Below are positions 5,198 through 12,869 of a DNA stretch of 12,917 nt, in pieces. Source of the DNA: Gammaproteobacteria bacterium (GTDB lineage: Bacteria > Pseudomonadota > Gammaproteobacteria > Pseudomonadales > Azotimanducaceae); contig DMUF01000018.1 of NCBI GenBank assembly GCA_003476445.1, positions 1 through 12,917 on the forward strand. The letters run 5' to 3'. Each line of letters opens with the position of its first letter. The first letter of the stretch is position 1. The notes under the pieces are model-generated. The model was not told where the DNA came from. It worked only from the letters and a program-made list of their open reading frames with translations, and did no database searches. A program made the position numbers and the translations under genes.

Positions 5198-6829
5198 GTG
5201 GTTGCGGAGGCATCGTTTGATTACGTGATCGTGGGCGCGGGTACCGCCGGTTGTGTGCTGGCTAACCGTCTTTCCGCCTGTGGTCGCTATCGCGTGCTTC
5301 TGATCGAAGCGGGGGGTTCGGATTCCTACCCCTGGATCCACGTTCCTGTCGGCTACCTGTTCACGATCGACAATCCACGCACGGATTGGTGTTTTCGCAC
5401 TGAGCCCGACGCGGGGCTCAACGGGCGCGAGATCATCTACGCCCGCGGCAAGGTGCTCGGCGGCTGTTCCTCCATTAACGCCATGATCTACATGCGCGGG
5501 CAGCGCAGTGACTACGATCACTGGGCAGCGCTCGGTAATCGGGGTTGGGGCTGGGATGACGTGCTCCCGATCTTTCGGCGCTCGGAGGACTATCAGCACG
5601 GTGCTGATGAGTGGCATGGCGCCGGCGGTGAGCTTCGCGTTGAGGAGCGTCGTGTTAACTGGGAGATACTTGATGCCTGGCGCGACGCGGCTGCCGCCTG
5701 CGGTATTCCCAAGATTACAGAGTTCAACCGCGGCGATAATTTCGGCACCGCCTATTTCCAGATGAACCAGCGGCGCGGCGTCCGCTGGAGCGGTGTGCGC
5801 GCGTTTCTCAATCCTGCGAAGAAGCGCCCGAACCTCGAGATCTGGACCCGCAGCCATGTGGAGCGCCTTGTCTGGGAGCGCGACGCCGCAGGCGCGCTCA
5901 ACGCGCGCGGTGTGCGCCTGCGACGGGGGCGCGATCAGGAGGTATTCGAAGTCGATGCGCGGCGGGAAGTCGTGCTCGCCGCCGGCGCTGTCGGATCACC
6001 CCAGCTGCTGCAGCTTTCTGGCGTTGCCGATCCTAGCCGCTTGTCAGCGCTCGGTATCGCGCCGGTGCACGCGCTTCCCGGCGTGGGTGAGAATCTCCAG
6101 GATCACCTGCAGATTCGCTCGATCTGGCGGGTGGACAACACGGTCACGCTCAACCGGCGTGCGCGCACGCTCTGGGGCAAGGCGCTCATGGGGCTCGAGT
6201 ACCTCGCCTTCCGCACGGGGCCTCTCACCATGCCGCCCTCACAGTTGGGGGCCTTTGCGCGCAGTGACGATGAGGTGGCGAGCGCCGATATGGAGTGGCA
6301 CGTGCAGCCCTTGTCCCTCGACCGGTTCGGCGCCCCGTTACACCCTTGGGACGCCATTACGCCTTCGGTGTGCAATCTGCGGCCCTCCAGTCGCGGGTCA
6401 GTCTGGATTCGCTCTGCCGATCCGTTTGCGGCGCCGGCCATCCGACCGAACTACCTGTCCACCGAGCACGATGCGCGGATCGCGGTCGCGGGATTGCGCT
6501 TCACGCGCCGCATCATGGCGGCTGCTCCGCTCGCGCGGTTTCATCCGCGCGAAGACAAGCCGGGCCCCGCAGCAGCGGATGACACCGCTCTGCTCAACGC
6601 CGCCCGCGAGCTTGGCACGACCATCTTTCATCCGGTCGGCACCTGCCGCATGGGGCAGGACGCCGACGCGGTGGTGGACGACCGGCTGCGGGTGCATGGT
6701 ATTGGCCGCCTGCGTGTCGTCGACGCGTCGATCATGCCCACCATCACGTCCGGCAACACCAACGCACCGACCGTGATGATCGCTGAGCGTGGTGCGGCTT
6801 TTATGCTGGAAGAAGCCGCGCGCGGCTAG
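5198..6829 (+). CDS. GMC family FAD-dependent oxidoreductase (choline/alcohol dehydrogenase type)
   Basis: The product has 543 residues, the usual GMC length. DYVIVGAGTAGCVLANRLS at residues 8-26 is the FAD dinucleotide fold, followed by LLIEAGG. GKVLGGCSSINAMIYMRG is the first GMC signature, and GAVGSPQLLQLSGV is the second. FHPVGTCRMG and TSGNTNAPT near the C-terminus supply the catalytic pair His478 and Asn522. The family oxidises primary or secondary alcohols using FAD; many membrane-associated forms pass electrons to quinone. The substrate here is unknown. GTG at 5198-5200 is chosen for the strong GGGAGG five to six bases upstream; ATGs at 5168 and 5171 lack a good site. Its neighbours (symporter, Rieske oxygenase) suggest a catabolic role. 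It converges with tex, 42 bases away. Confidence 0.92.
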   Translation: MVAEASFDYVIVGAGTAGCVLANRLSACGRYRVLLIEAGGSDSYPWIHVPVGYLFTIDNPRTDWCFRTEPDAGLNGREIIYARGKVLGGCSSINAMIYMRGQRSDYDHWAALGNRGWGWDDVLPIFRRSEDYQHGADEWHGAGGELRVEERRVNWEILDAWRDAAAACGIPKITEFNRGDNFGTAYFQMNQRRGVRWSGVRAFLNPAKKRPNLEIWTRSHVERLVWERDAAGALNARGVRLRRGRDQEVFEVDARREVVLAAGAVGSPQLLQLSGVADPSRLSALGIAPVHALPGVGENLQDHLQIRSIWRVDNTVTLNRRARTLWGKALMGLEYLAFRTGPLTMPPSQLGAFARSDDEVASADMEWHVQPLSLDRFGAPLHPWDAITPSVCNLRPSSRGSVWIRSADPFAAPAIRPNYLSTEHDARIAVAGLRFTRRIMAAAPLARFHPREDKPGPAAADDTALLNAARELGTTIFHPVGTCRMGQDADAVVDDRLRVHGIGRLRVVDASIMPTITSGNTNAPTVMIAERGAAFMLEEAARG

Positions 6830-6871
6830 CGCTGGTGCAGGGTCTTGGTCAGCGTATGCGCAGAGCCCCTG

Positions 6872-9241
6872 TCAGCGCTTGCGCAGGGCGTCGGCGAGCG
6901 CCGCGCCCAGAGTTCCGCGTGGTGGCTCCACAGTCTTGCCTCGCTCACGCTCTGCGCTCTTGCCGCGGTTTCGTTCGGCCCCCGGCTTGTTGGGGGGCTG
7001 CGTCCTTGATTGCCCCTGTTGCGATGCCTCTTGTCCGGGTTGTCCCGCCGCACGATCCGTACGCATGCTGAGCGCGATGCGTCGACGGGCGACGTCGATA
7101 TCGAGCACCCGGACCTGAACGATCTGACCCGCGCGTACAACGTCGCGTGGATCTTTGACATAGCGGTCTGCGAGTTCGGAGATATGCACCAGGCCGTCCT
7201 GATGCACCCCGATATCGACGAAGGCGCCGAAGGCGGCGACGTTGGTCACGGCGCCTTCAAGCGTCATACCCGGCCGCAGATCTTCAAGCGTATGCACGTC
7301 GGCTGCGAACCGCGCGGTGCGAAACTCTGGCCTTGGGTCACGTCCCGGCTTTTCGAGTTCGGTCAGAATGTCGCGAACGGTGGGAAGACCAAAGCGCTCG
7401 TCGGTGAAGTCCGCGGCGGGCACGCGTGCCAGCGCCTCCGCATCGCCCATCAGACTTTGCACCGATCTGCCGCAGGCAGCCACGATGCGACGCGCCACCG
7501 GATAAGCTTCCGGGTGCACAGCCGTGGCATCGAGGGGATCCTCGCCCTCCCGAATCCGCAGAAATCCCGCGCACTGCTCAAAGGTGCGGGGCCCCAAGCG
7601 GTGCACGTTGAGCAGCGCCTGCCGCGATCGAAACGCGCCGTGCTCGTCGCGGTGCGCCACGATGGCATCGGCGAGCGTGGGCCCAACCCCGGCCACCCGT
7701 GCGAGCAGAGGCGCTGATGCGGTATTGAGATCGACACCCACTGCGTTCACTGCGTCCTCGACCACGGCATCGAGCGAGCGCGACAGACGCGACTGATCCA
7801 CATCGTGCTGATACTGTCCGACCCCGATCGATCGCGGTTCGATTTTCACCAGCTCGGCGAGCGGATCCTGCAGTCGACGCGCAATGGAAATAGCGCCGCG
7901 CAGTGCGACGTCCACCTGCGGAAACTCGGCGCTTGCAACGGCAGAAGCGGAATAGACCGATGCGCCGGCTTCGCTGACTACCACGGGGATTGGTCGTGGA
8001 TCAGGGGTCTGGCGCAGGAAATTCGCGACCAGCTGTTCGGTTTCGCGGCTTGCGGTACCGTTGCCAATGGCGATGAGTTCAACCCCGTGGCGGGCGATGA
8101 GGCTGGCAAGCCCGTTCTCGGTGCCGCGCACGTCGTTGCGCGGCGCGAAGGGGTACAGAGTCGCGGTGTCGAGCAGCTTGCCGGTTCGATCAACCACGGC
8201 CGCCTTGACCCCGGTGCGAATTCCCGGGTCGAGGCCCAGCGTTGCGCGCGGGCCGGCCGGCGCCGCGAGCAGCAGGTCTTTGAGATTCTGGGCGAAGACG
8301 TCGATGGCGGTCTCTTCGGCGCGTTGCCTCAGTTCGACCATGAGATCCGCGGACAGATTGACAGAAAGACGCACGCGCCAGGTCCATCGCACCACGTCGC
8401 GCAGCCAGGCGTTGGTGCTGCCGCCGTCGCCCGTGATGGAAAAAGCCCGCGCAATCATCTTCTCGACCGGGCGCTGCGTCTCCGGTAGGTCCTGATCGAT
8501 CTCCAGGTCCAGCGCGAGCAAGCCCTCGCTGCGTCCGCGCAGCATGGCCTGAGCCCGATGCCCAGGCACGCGCGCCCAGGGTTCGCGATGGTCGAAGTAA
8601 TCGGAGAACTTGGCGGCCTCTGCTTCCTTGCCGGATACGACCTCCGCGCGCAGCACGGCGCGCTCGCGCAGATACGCGCGCAGTGCGCCGACAAGATCGG
8701 CGTCTTCGGCAAAGCGTTCGCAGAGGATATCGCGCGCACCGTCGAGCGCGGCGCGCACGTCGGGCACCTCGTCCGTGATAAACGGTTCCGCCACCGTGTC
8801 GGGAACGGGTTCTGGAATCTGGTCGCGCCCGGCGAGAAGCAGTTCCGCCAGCGGGCCCAGACCACGTTCGCGAGCAATCTCGGCGCGCGTTCGACGCTTG
8901 GGCCGATAGGGCAGGTACAGGTCCTCGAGCTCGCTGCGGGTCGTTGCAGCCTCGATTCGCTCCGCGAGCGTCGGCGTCAGGTTGCCCTGTGTGGTCAGGG
9001 TTTCAACGATCGTGGTTCGACGCGCTTCGAGCTCGCGCAGGGAATGCAGTCGTTCCTCGAGTGTGCGCAGCTGGATGTCGTCGAGACCACCGGTGGCTTC
9101 CTTGCGATAGCGCGCAATGAAGGGAACGGTGGCGCCGCCATCGAGCAGCGCAGTGGCGGCTTCCACCTGCGCTGGTCGGGCGCCAATGTCGGTGGCAATG
9201 AGCGCAATGATGCGCGCGGCGGTGGCGCCTTGATCCGGCAT
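6872..9241 (-). CDS. tex: Transcription accessory protein Tex (S1 RNA-binding)
   Basis: The product has 789 residues and is full length. In order it has: an N-terminal helical region with FIARYRKEATGGLDDIQLR (about 41-59); a segment ending DLYLPYRPKRRTRAEIARERGL; a YqgF/RNase H-like domain from LGLDPGIRTGVKAAVV (about 335-460); helix-hairpin-helix motifs LNTASAPLLARVAGVG and LLNVHRLGPRTFEQCAGFLRI (about 504-563); an S1 domain GMTLEGAVTNVAAFGAFVDIGVH (about 658-727); and a basic, Gln/Arg-rich tail of about 60 residues. Tex binds RNA and DNA and is linked to transcription and translation quality control; it is cytoplasmic. AGGGG lies just upstream of the ATG at 9239-9241, so longer in-frame starts are rejected. 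It interrupts the set of catabolic genes and is likely unrelated to them. Confidence 0.95.
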   Translation of the reverse strand: MPDQGATAARIIALIATDIGARPAQVEAATALLDGGATVPFIARYRKEATGGLDDIQLRTLEERLHSLRELEARRTTIVETLTTQGNLTPTLAERIEAATTRSELEDLYLPYRPKRRTRAEIARERGLGPLAELLLAGRDQIPEPVPDTVAEPFITDEVPDVRAALDGARDILCERFAEDADLVGALRAYLRERAVLRAEVVSGKEAEAAKFSDYFDHREPWARVPGHRAQAMLRGRSEGLLALDLEIDQDLPETQRPVEKMIARAFSITGDGGSTNAWLRDVVRWTWRVRLSVNLSADLMVELRQRAEETAIDVFAQNLKDLLLAAPAGPRATLGLDPGIRTGVKAAVVDRTGKLLDTATLYPFAPRNDVRGTENGLASLIARHGVELIAIGNGTASRETEQLVANFLRQTPDPRPIPVVVSEAGASVYSASAVASAEFPQVDVALRGAISIARRLQDPLAELVKIEPRSIGVGQYQHDVDQSRLSRSLDAVVEDAVNAVGVDLNTASAPLLARVAGVGPTLADAIVAHRDEHGAFRSRQALLNVHRLGPRTFEQCAGFLRIREGEDPLDATAVHPEAYPVARRIVAACGRSVQSLMGDAEALARVPAADFTDERFGLPTVRDILTELEKPGRDPRPEFRTARFAADVHTLEDLRPGMTLEGAVTNVAAFGAFVDIGVHQDGLVHISELADRYVKDPRDVVRAGQIVQVRVLDIDVARRRIALSMRTDRAAGQPGQEASQQGQSRTQPPNKPGAERNRGKSAERERGKTVEPPRGTLGAALADALRKR

Positions 9242-9386
9242 ATCGTTCCCCTGAACAACGGAGCCCGGACGATAGCGATCCCCGTCCCGGAAGCCAAGGA
9301 CGCGGCTTGCACGATTGCAAAACCGTGCCGGGTCGGCTTGCGATGCGCTGAACTCTAGGTGATGCTGCGTTGGGGGGAGGGAAGCC
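9242..9386. promoter_or_regulatory. Divergent promoter region with dyad TTGCA-CGAT-TGCAA
   Basis: This gap separates tex from the symporter gene. TTGCA-CGAT-TGCAA (9307-9320) is a perfect 5-base dyad, and GCACG (9309-9313) pairs with CGTGC (9324-9328) in a second, overlapping symmetry. The dyad lies about 70 bases before the symporter start, a reasonable place for a repressor or activator site. No regulator gene is adjacent. GGGGAGGGAAG (9374-9384) is the symporter ribosome site. Confidence 0.4.
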
Positions 9387-10850
9387 ATGGCCGAGATATC
9401 GTTGTCCGGGGCGTCGAAACCGCTGCCCGAAACGCAGGTTCCGCTGGAACGACAGTCCGTATTCTGGTTTTACGGATCCGCGTCCATCGCCTACGGCGTC
9501 AAGGACAATGCGTTCAGCTACCTGTTGCTGATATTCGCGAACCAGGTGCTTGGCGTGCCGGGCTATCTTGCGTCGCTTGCGCTTGCGATTGCGATGCTGT
9601 GGGACGCGGTCTCTGATCTTCTGCTTGGCCACTGGTCGGACAAGACCAGCTCGCGCCTGGGTCGGCGCCACCCCTTCATGTACGCCGCGCTCCTGGTATT
9701 GCCTGCATCCTTTTACGCCCTCTTCAACCCGTTGGTTGACGTGTCAGGCGAGAGCGCCTTCTGGTACATCCTGGTGCTTGCGCTGGTCATACGCACCGGA
9801 ACCACCCTGTTTGAAGTGCCGTCCACCGCGCTGCTGCCCGATCTCGAGCGCGACTATGACCGTCGCAACAAGTGGCTCGCCCTGCGCCACGGCTTTGGCT
9901 GGTACGGCGGTAACGGCATCCACACCGTGAATTTCTTCTTCTGGGTGGGCGCCTACGGTGTTGGGGTCCCGACGGGATACGGTATCTATGGTGTGGCGGG
10001 CGCCCTGCTGATTGCGGCGGCGATTGCGGCGTCTGCGCTCGGCACCCAGCGTGTCGCCGCTGCCTTGCCGCGACCGGTAGAGCGGTTCCGCTTTCGGTCG
10101 TTTCCCCGGGAGCTGCGCCAGATCGTCGAATCGCTGCGCAATCGTCACTTTGGCGCGCTCTTTTTCTACGGCGTCACCATGGGTGTTGCTGGCGGGCTGG
10201 GGACGGCGCTCTATCTCTACAACACCACCTTCTTCTTCGGCTTTACCGGGCCGATGATCGCAACGACCGGCGTCTTCGTGCTGATTGCGCCGCTCTGCGC
10301 GTACGCGCTCGGGCCCCGACTCGGTGTTCGCTTCGGCAAGCCGCGGGCTGCGATCACCGCCCTCGCGTTTCGGCTCACGCTCTATCCGATTCCGTTCGTG
10401 CTGGTCCTCACCGGCTTCTGGCCGGACATCGGCAGCTGGACGAGCCTTGGGATCTATACGGTCTTTATCGTGCTCGAGGTCCTGTGCGCGATCATCGGGG
10501 GCGTGATGCTCGACTCGATGATGGCGGACGTGGTGGAGGACAGCGAATTGTCGACGAGCCGGCGCTCCGAAGGGCTGTTTTTTGCGGCGCGGGGTTTTGC
10601 GTACAAGGCGATCTCCGCCGGGGGCATTATTGGCGCCGGCACCATTGTGTCGCTGGTGGGGCTGGATGACATCCACTCTGCCGCTGAGATGACGAATGAG
10701 ATTCGTCTGCGTATCGCGCTGGCGTTTCTGCCGCTGTACCTTGCGCTTGGCGCGCTCGCGCTTTGGATTGTGTCCCGTTACGGGATCGACCGCGATGCGC
10801 ATCGGAACAACCTGGATCGGCTGAATGAGCGTCAGGCTTCCGTTGGTTAG
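9387..10850 (+). CDS. MFS transporter of the GPH (glycoside-pentoside-hexuronide:cation) type
   Basis: The product has 487 residues with about twelve hydrophobic segments. The family signature lies between helices 2 and 3: DAVSDLLLGHWSDKTSSRLGRRHPF, where the Asp and the GRR-P-F block are typical of MelB-like carriers. A second conserved block, SMMADVVEDSELSTSRRSEGLFFAARGF, follows about helix 10. GPH proteins couple uptake of sugars, glycosides or other organic solutes to H+ or Na+ in the inner membrane. The substrate cannot be read from the sequence, and many environmental members lie in steroid or terpenoid clusters rather than sugar operons. The ATG at 9387 has a strong GGAGG six bases upstream. 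It is followed 16 nt later by the NTF2-like gene, with which it is probably co-transcribed. Confidence 0.9.
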   Translation: MAEISLSGASKPLPETQVPLERQSVFWFYGSASIAYGVKDNAFSYLLLIFANQVLGVPGYLASLALAIAMLWDAVSDLLLGHWSDKTSSRLGRRHPFMYAALLVLPASFYALFNPLVDVSGESAFWYILVLALVIRTGTTLFEVPSTALLPDLERDYDRRNKWLALRHGFGWYGGNGIHTVNFFFWVGAYGVGVPTGYGIYGVAGALLIAAAIAASALGTQRVAAALPRPVERFRFRSFPRELRQIVESLRNRHFGALFFYGVTMGVAGGLGTALYLYNTTFFFGFTGPMIATTGVFVLIAPLCAYALGPRLGVRFGKPRAAITALAFRLTLYPIPFVLVLTGFWPDIGSWTSLGIYTVFIVLEVLCAIIGGVMLDSMMADVVEDSELSTSRRSEGLFFAARGFAYKAISAGGIIGAGTIVSLVGLDDIHSAAEMTNEIRLRIALAFLPLYLALGALALWIVSRYGIDRDAHRNNLDRLNERQASVG

Positions 10851-10866
10851 TGAGAGGAGTTTTACC

Positions 10867-11418
10867 ATGCCGAAAATTGATCCCCATCAAAGCTGGCTGC
10901 CGCTGGAGGCACGCGCCGCAGCCGAGCCTGATCCGCATCGCCGCAGTCTGCTCACTCACGTGCGCGATCACATGGAACATGAGATCAAAGGCAATCTGGA
11001 CGCACTCATGGAGACGCTCTGCGCATCGCCGGTGTACCACTTCTGGGGCGCAAACGTCTCTGAGCTGCGTGGCACGCAGGCTATCCGCGATTTCTACTCC
11101 GGCATGATGGCGCGTGGCGGCCAGCAGTTCGAAGTCGTGGTTGAACGTGTGGTGGTTGACGATGGCGCGGTAATCACCGAGGGTCAGGTGAAGCAGGTCT
11201 ATCGGGGATCAGCCCTCCTCGCCATGGGCATGCGCGAACTCAACGGTGCTCCGATCCAGCCGGACGATCTGGTGCTGACTCGGGCGCAGCTGGTTACGGT
11301 TTGGCCGGCGGCTCCGGATGGAAGGCTCGTGGGCGAAGACATCTACTTTGGGCACGACCCCTTCCTGCATGCGGAGCGGATCACGCGGGCAGACCTACCG
11401 GATTACTACGTGCTCTAA
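10867..11418 (+). CDS. NTF2/SnoaL-like domain protein
   Basis: The product has 183 residues with the NTF2-like alpha+beta-cone order: an N-terminal helix pair (SLLTHVRDHMEHEIKGNLDALMETL), a short PVYHFWG strand, a GTQAIRDFYSGMMARGG helix, then the strands FEVVVERVVVDDGAVITEG and LVLTRAQLVTVWP. It lacks a signal peptide, so it is cytoplasmic. Members include ketosteroid isomerase, polyketide cyclases and, by fold, the beta subunits of Rieske dioxygenases, and many have no assigned reaction. The start at 10867 is preceded by GAGAGGAG; an in-frame ATG at 10825 lies inside the symporter gene and is rejected. Its place just after the symporter and facing the Rieske gene suggests a role in the same pathway, as isomerase, hydratase or structural partner. 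Confidence 0.82.
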   Translation: MPKIDPHQSWLPLEARAAAEPDPHRRSLLTHVRDHMEHEIKGNLDALMETLCASPVYHFWGANVSELRGTQAIRDFYSGMMARGGQQFEVVVERVVVDDGAVITEGQVKQVYRGSALLAMGMRELNGAPIQPDDLVLTRAQLVTVWPAAPDGRLVGEDIYFGHDPFLHAERITRADLPDYYVL

Positions 11419-11459
11419 ATCCCTCCGAACGGGCGGGCGCATCGTCGCGTCGGGCGATT

Positions 11460-11482
11460 CCCCGCCGATCCTTTGGGCGGGG
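11460..11482. terminator. Possible bidirectional hairpin between convergent genes
   Basis: CCCCGCC (11460-11466) and GGCGGGG (11476-11482) can form a GC-rich 7-base stem with a 9-base loop in the 77-base gap between the NTF2-like gene and the Rieske gene, which converge. No T-tract follows on either strand, so intrinsic termination is unproven, but no other structure there could serve. Confidence 0.4.
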
Positions 11483-11495
11483 CGCGTCGCGGCGA

Positions 11496-12764
11496 TCACG
11501 AGCCCATGCGCCGCTCCCACTCGGCGTGGAAGTGCTGAACGCGGGCTTCTTCTTCGCTCAGCCAAACGGTATCAAAGCCGGCCGACTGCATACCGCGCTG
11601 CACATCCTTCAGCAGTGAGACATCCTGGTCGATGGTGATGGTCATGCTCTTGTCACCACGAATGACCGCTGCGTAATCGAACTCATCCCGAACCGGTCGC
11701 GTAGCCATTGGTTGTCGCGCTAACGTCAGCTTGTCGAAGTCGGTGCGGCCCGGATCTTCAGCGTGCGGGCGCGCGCGCATGATCCAGATGTAGTCCACGC
11801 CAAAGGACAACACGATGTTCGGGAACAGGTTGTATTGCCAGGCATCGGTCAACTGGTCGTCGGTGAAGGCGGCATAGCGGTTACCGTCTGCCTGCCCCAG
11901 CGCCCGCTTGCGCGCGGCGATCGCGCCGCGAATCTCAGGCACCCGATCGATGAATGTTTCTGGCGCAAGCCCGACCTCGGCAAGCTGGGCGGCAAGTATG
12001 GGTGTGGGTTTCTTCGGCAGGGGAAAACGCGGGCTCACGGTGGCACCTGGCACGTGGACCCCGGTGTGTCCGTTAGCAAAGAGATGCACGGTATCGTTTT
12101 CGCAGTCGACCATGCTGCGGTGCTGCGGGTGCAGGAAATCCACGTGGTAGAGCTCGCCGAAGTTGTCGATCACGGCTTTCCAGTTGCAGTTGAGCCTGCA
12201 GGTCTGGTCCGCGACCAGGTTCATCTCGGCGAACCGATAGGGCGCAAGCTGCGTGACCAGCGGCCCAAGGAATTGGGACAGTGGTTCCGGATCGTTGCCG
12301 AGGTGCACGAATACCATGCCGTCCCACGTATCCACCGCAACCCGACGCAGGCCCCGCGTGCTGGTGTCGAGCTCAGCGCTGAACGCATCGCGATGCGGAA
12401 CCGCGCGCAGGGTGCCGTCGCTGTCGTAGGTCCAGGCGTGGTACGGGCAACGAAAATGTCGGGTATGACCGCGCTCATCCGGTACCAGGCGGAGCCCGCG
12501 ATGCTGACACACGTTGTAAAACGCTCGCAGCCCGCCGTCGGTCGCGCGCGTCACCAGGATCTCTTCGCTGCCGATCGCGAAAACGAAGAAATCCCCAGGC
12601 GTGCGCAGATCCTGTTCCAGCCCGGCCAGAAGCCAGGTAGTTCGGAACACCCGCTCCCATTCCGTCTGCACCAGATCGGCAGCGGTGTAGCGGGTTTTGG
12701 CGAAGGACCGTGAGCGTTGCTGGCTGCCGTGTTCGATGATCTCGCGCGTCATGTGCCTGACCAT
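11496..12764 (-). CDS. Rieske non-haem iron oxygenase, catalytic (alpha) subunit
   Basis: The product has 422 residues. The N-terminal Rieske [2Fe-2S] domain has ligands Cys86, His88, Cys106 and His109 (CQHRG and CPYHAWTY, the C-x-H-x17-C-x2-H spacing). The catalytic domain has the mononuclear-iron motif NFGELYHVDFLH with His207 and His212; Asp381 in IDQDVSLLKDVQRG is the likely third ligand. Glu204 occupies the position usually held by the bridging Asp. These enzymes hydroxylate aromatic rings or oxidise N- or O-methyl groups using O2 and electrons from a reductase, which is not in the window. The Glu is reminiscent of choline and carnitine monooxygenases, but the substrate is unknown. The start could be ATG 12762-12764 or 12750-12752; neither has a strong ribosome site. 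It is convergent with the NTF2-like gene. Confidence 0.92.
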   Translation of the reverse strand: MVRHMTREIIEHGSQQRSRSFAKTRYTAADLVQTEWERVFRTTWLLAGLEQDLRTPGDFFVFAIGSEEILVTRATDGGLRAFYNVCQHRGLRLVPDERGHTRHFRCPYHAWTYDSDGTLRAVPHRDAFSAELDTSTRGLRRVAVDTWDGMVFVHLGNDPEPLSQFLGPLVTQLAPYRFAEMNLVADQTCRLNCNWKAVIDNFGELYHVDFLHPQHRSMVDCENDTVHLFANGHTGVHVPGATVSPRFPLPKKPTPILAAQLAEVGLAPETFIDRVPEIRGAIAARKRALGQADGNRYAAFTDDQLTDAWQYNLFPNIVLSFGVDYIWIMRARPHAEDPGRTDFDKLTLARQPMATRPVRDEFDYAAVIRGDKSMTITIDQDVSLLKDVQRGMQSAGFDTVWLSEEEARVQHFHAEWERRMGS

Positions 12765-12825
12765 TCGGGGTGAGGCGACATGTTAGCGCTTGCGCGGAGG
12801 GGAACAGGGTGTCCGGAGGCAAAAA
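12765..12825 (-). promoter_or_regulatory. Likely promoter region of the Rieske gene
   Basis: Because a strong terminator closes the upstream hppA transcript on the same strand, the Rieske gene needs its own promoter in these roughly 60 bases. I cannot pick out a convincing -35/-10 pair; the region is GC-rich and includes TAGCGCTTGCGC (12783-12794). Confidence 0.3.
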
Positions 12826-12855
12826 AAAGGGCGGATGGTGTCCCATCCGCCCTTT
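12821..12855 (-). terminator. Strong rho-independent terminator of hppA
   Basis: On the minus strand GGGCGGATGG, a four-base loop, and CCATCCGCCC form a 10-base stem (12829-12838 with 12843-12852), extended to 13 pairs by AAA and TTT. The run of A at 12821-12828 on the plus strand becomes a run of eight T after the stem. This is a textbook intrinsic terminator for a transcript reading leftward, and it lies 15 bases after the hppA stop codon. Confidence 0.93.
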
Positions 12856-12869
12856 CGGAGTGACGCGGC

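Noticed and set aside
6829..6890. Near-repeats of AGCGCTxGxGCAGGG between GMC and tex, with a related TAGCGCTTGCGC at 12783
   Set aside because: The copies are imperfect and short in GC-rich DNA; one lies in the tex coding end. Not enough for a repeat family or terminator.
7010..9358. Plus-strand frames at 7010-7717, 7805-8488 and 8558-9358 opposite tex
   Set aside because: They mirror the tex coding strand and show only compositional bias.
9744..10868. Minus-strand frame of 374 codons opposite the symporter
   Set aside because: It is rich in Arg, Gln and Asp with no fold signature, and the plus strand carries GPH motifs.
11763..12713. Plus-strand frame of 316 codons opposite the Rieske gene
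   Set aside because: It is the complement of a well-conserved enzyme and has no recognisable motif.
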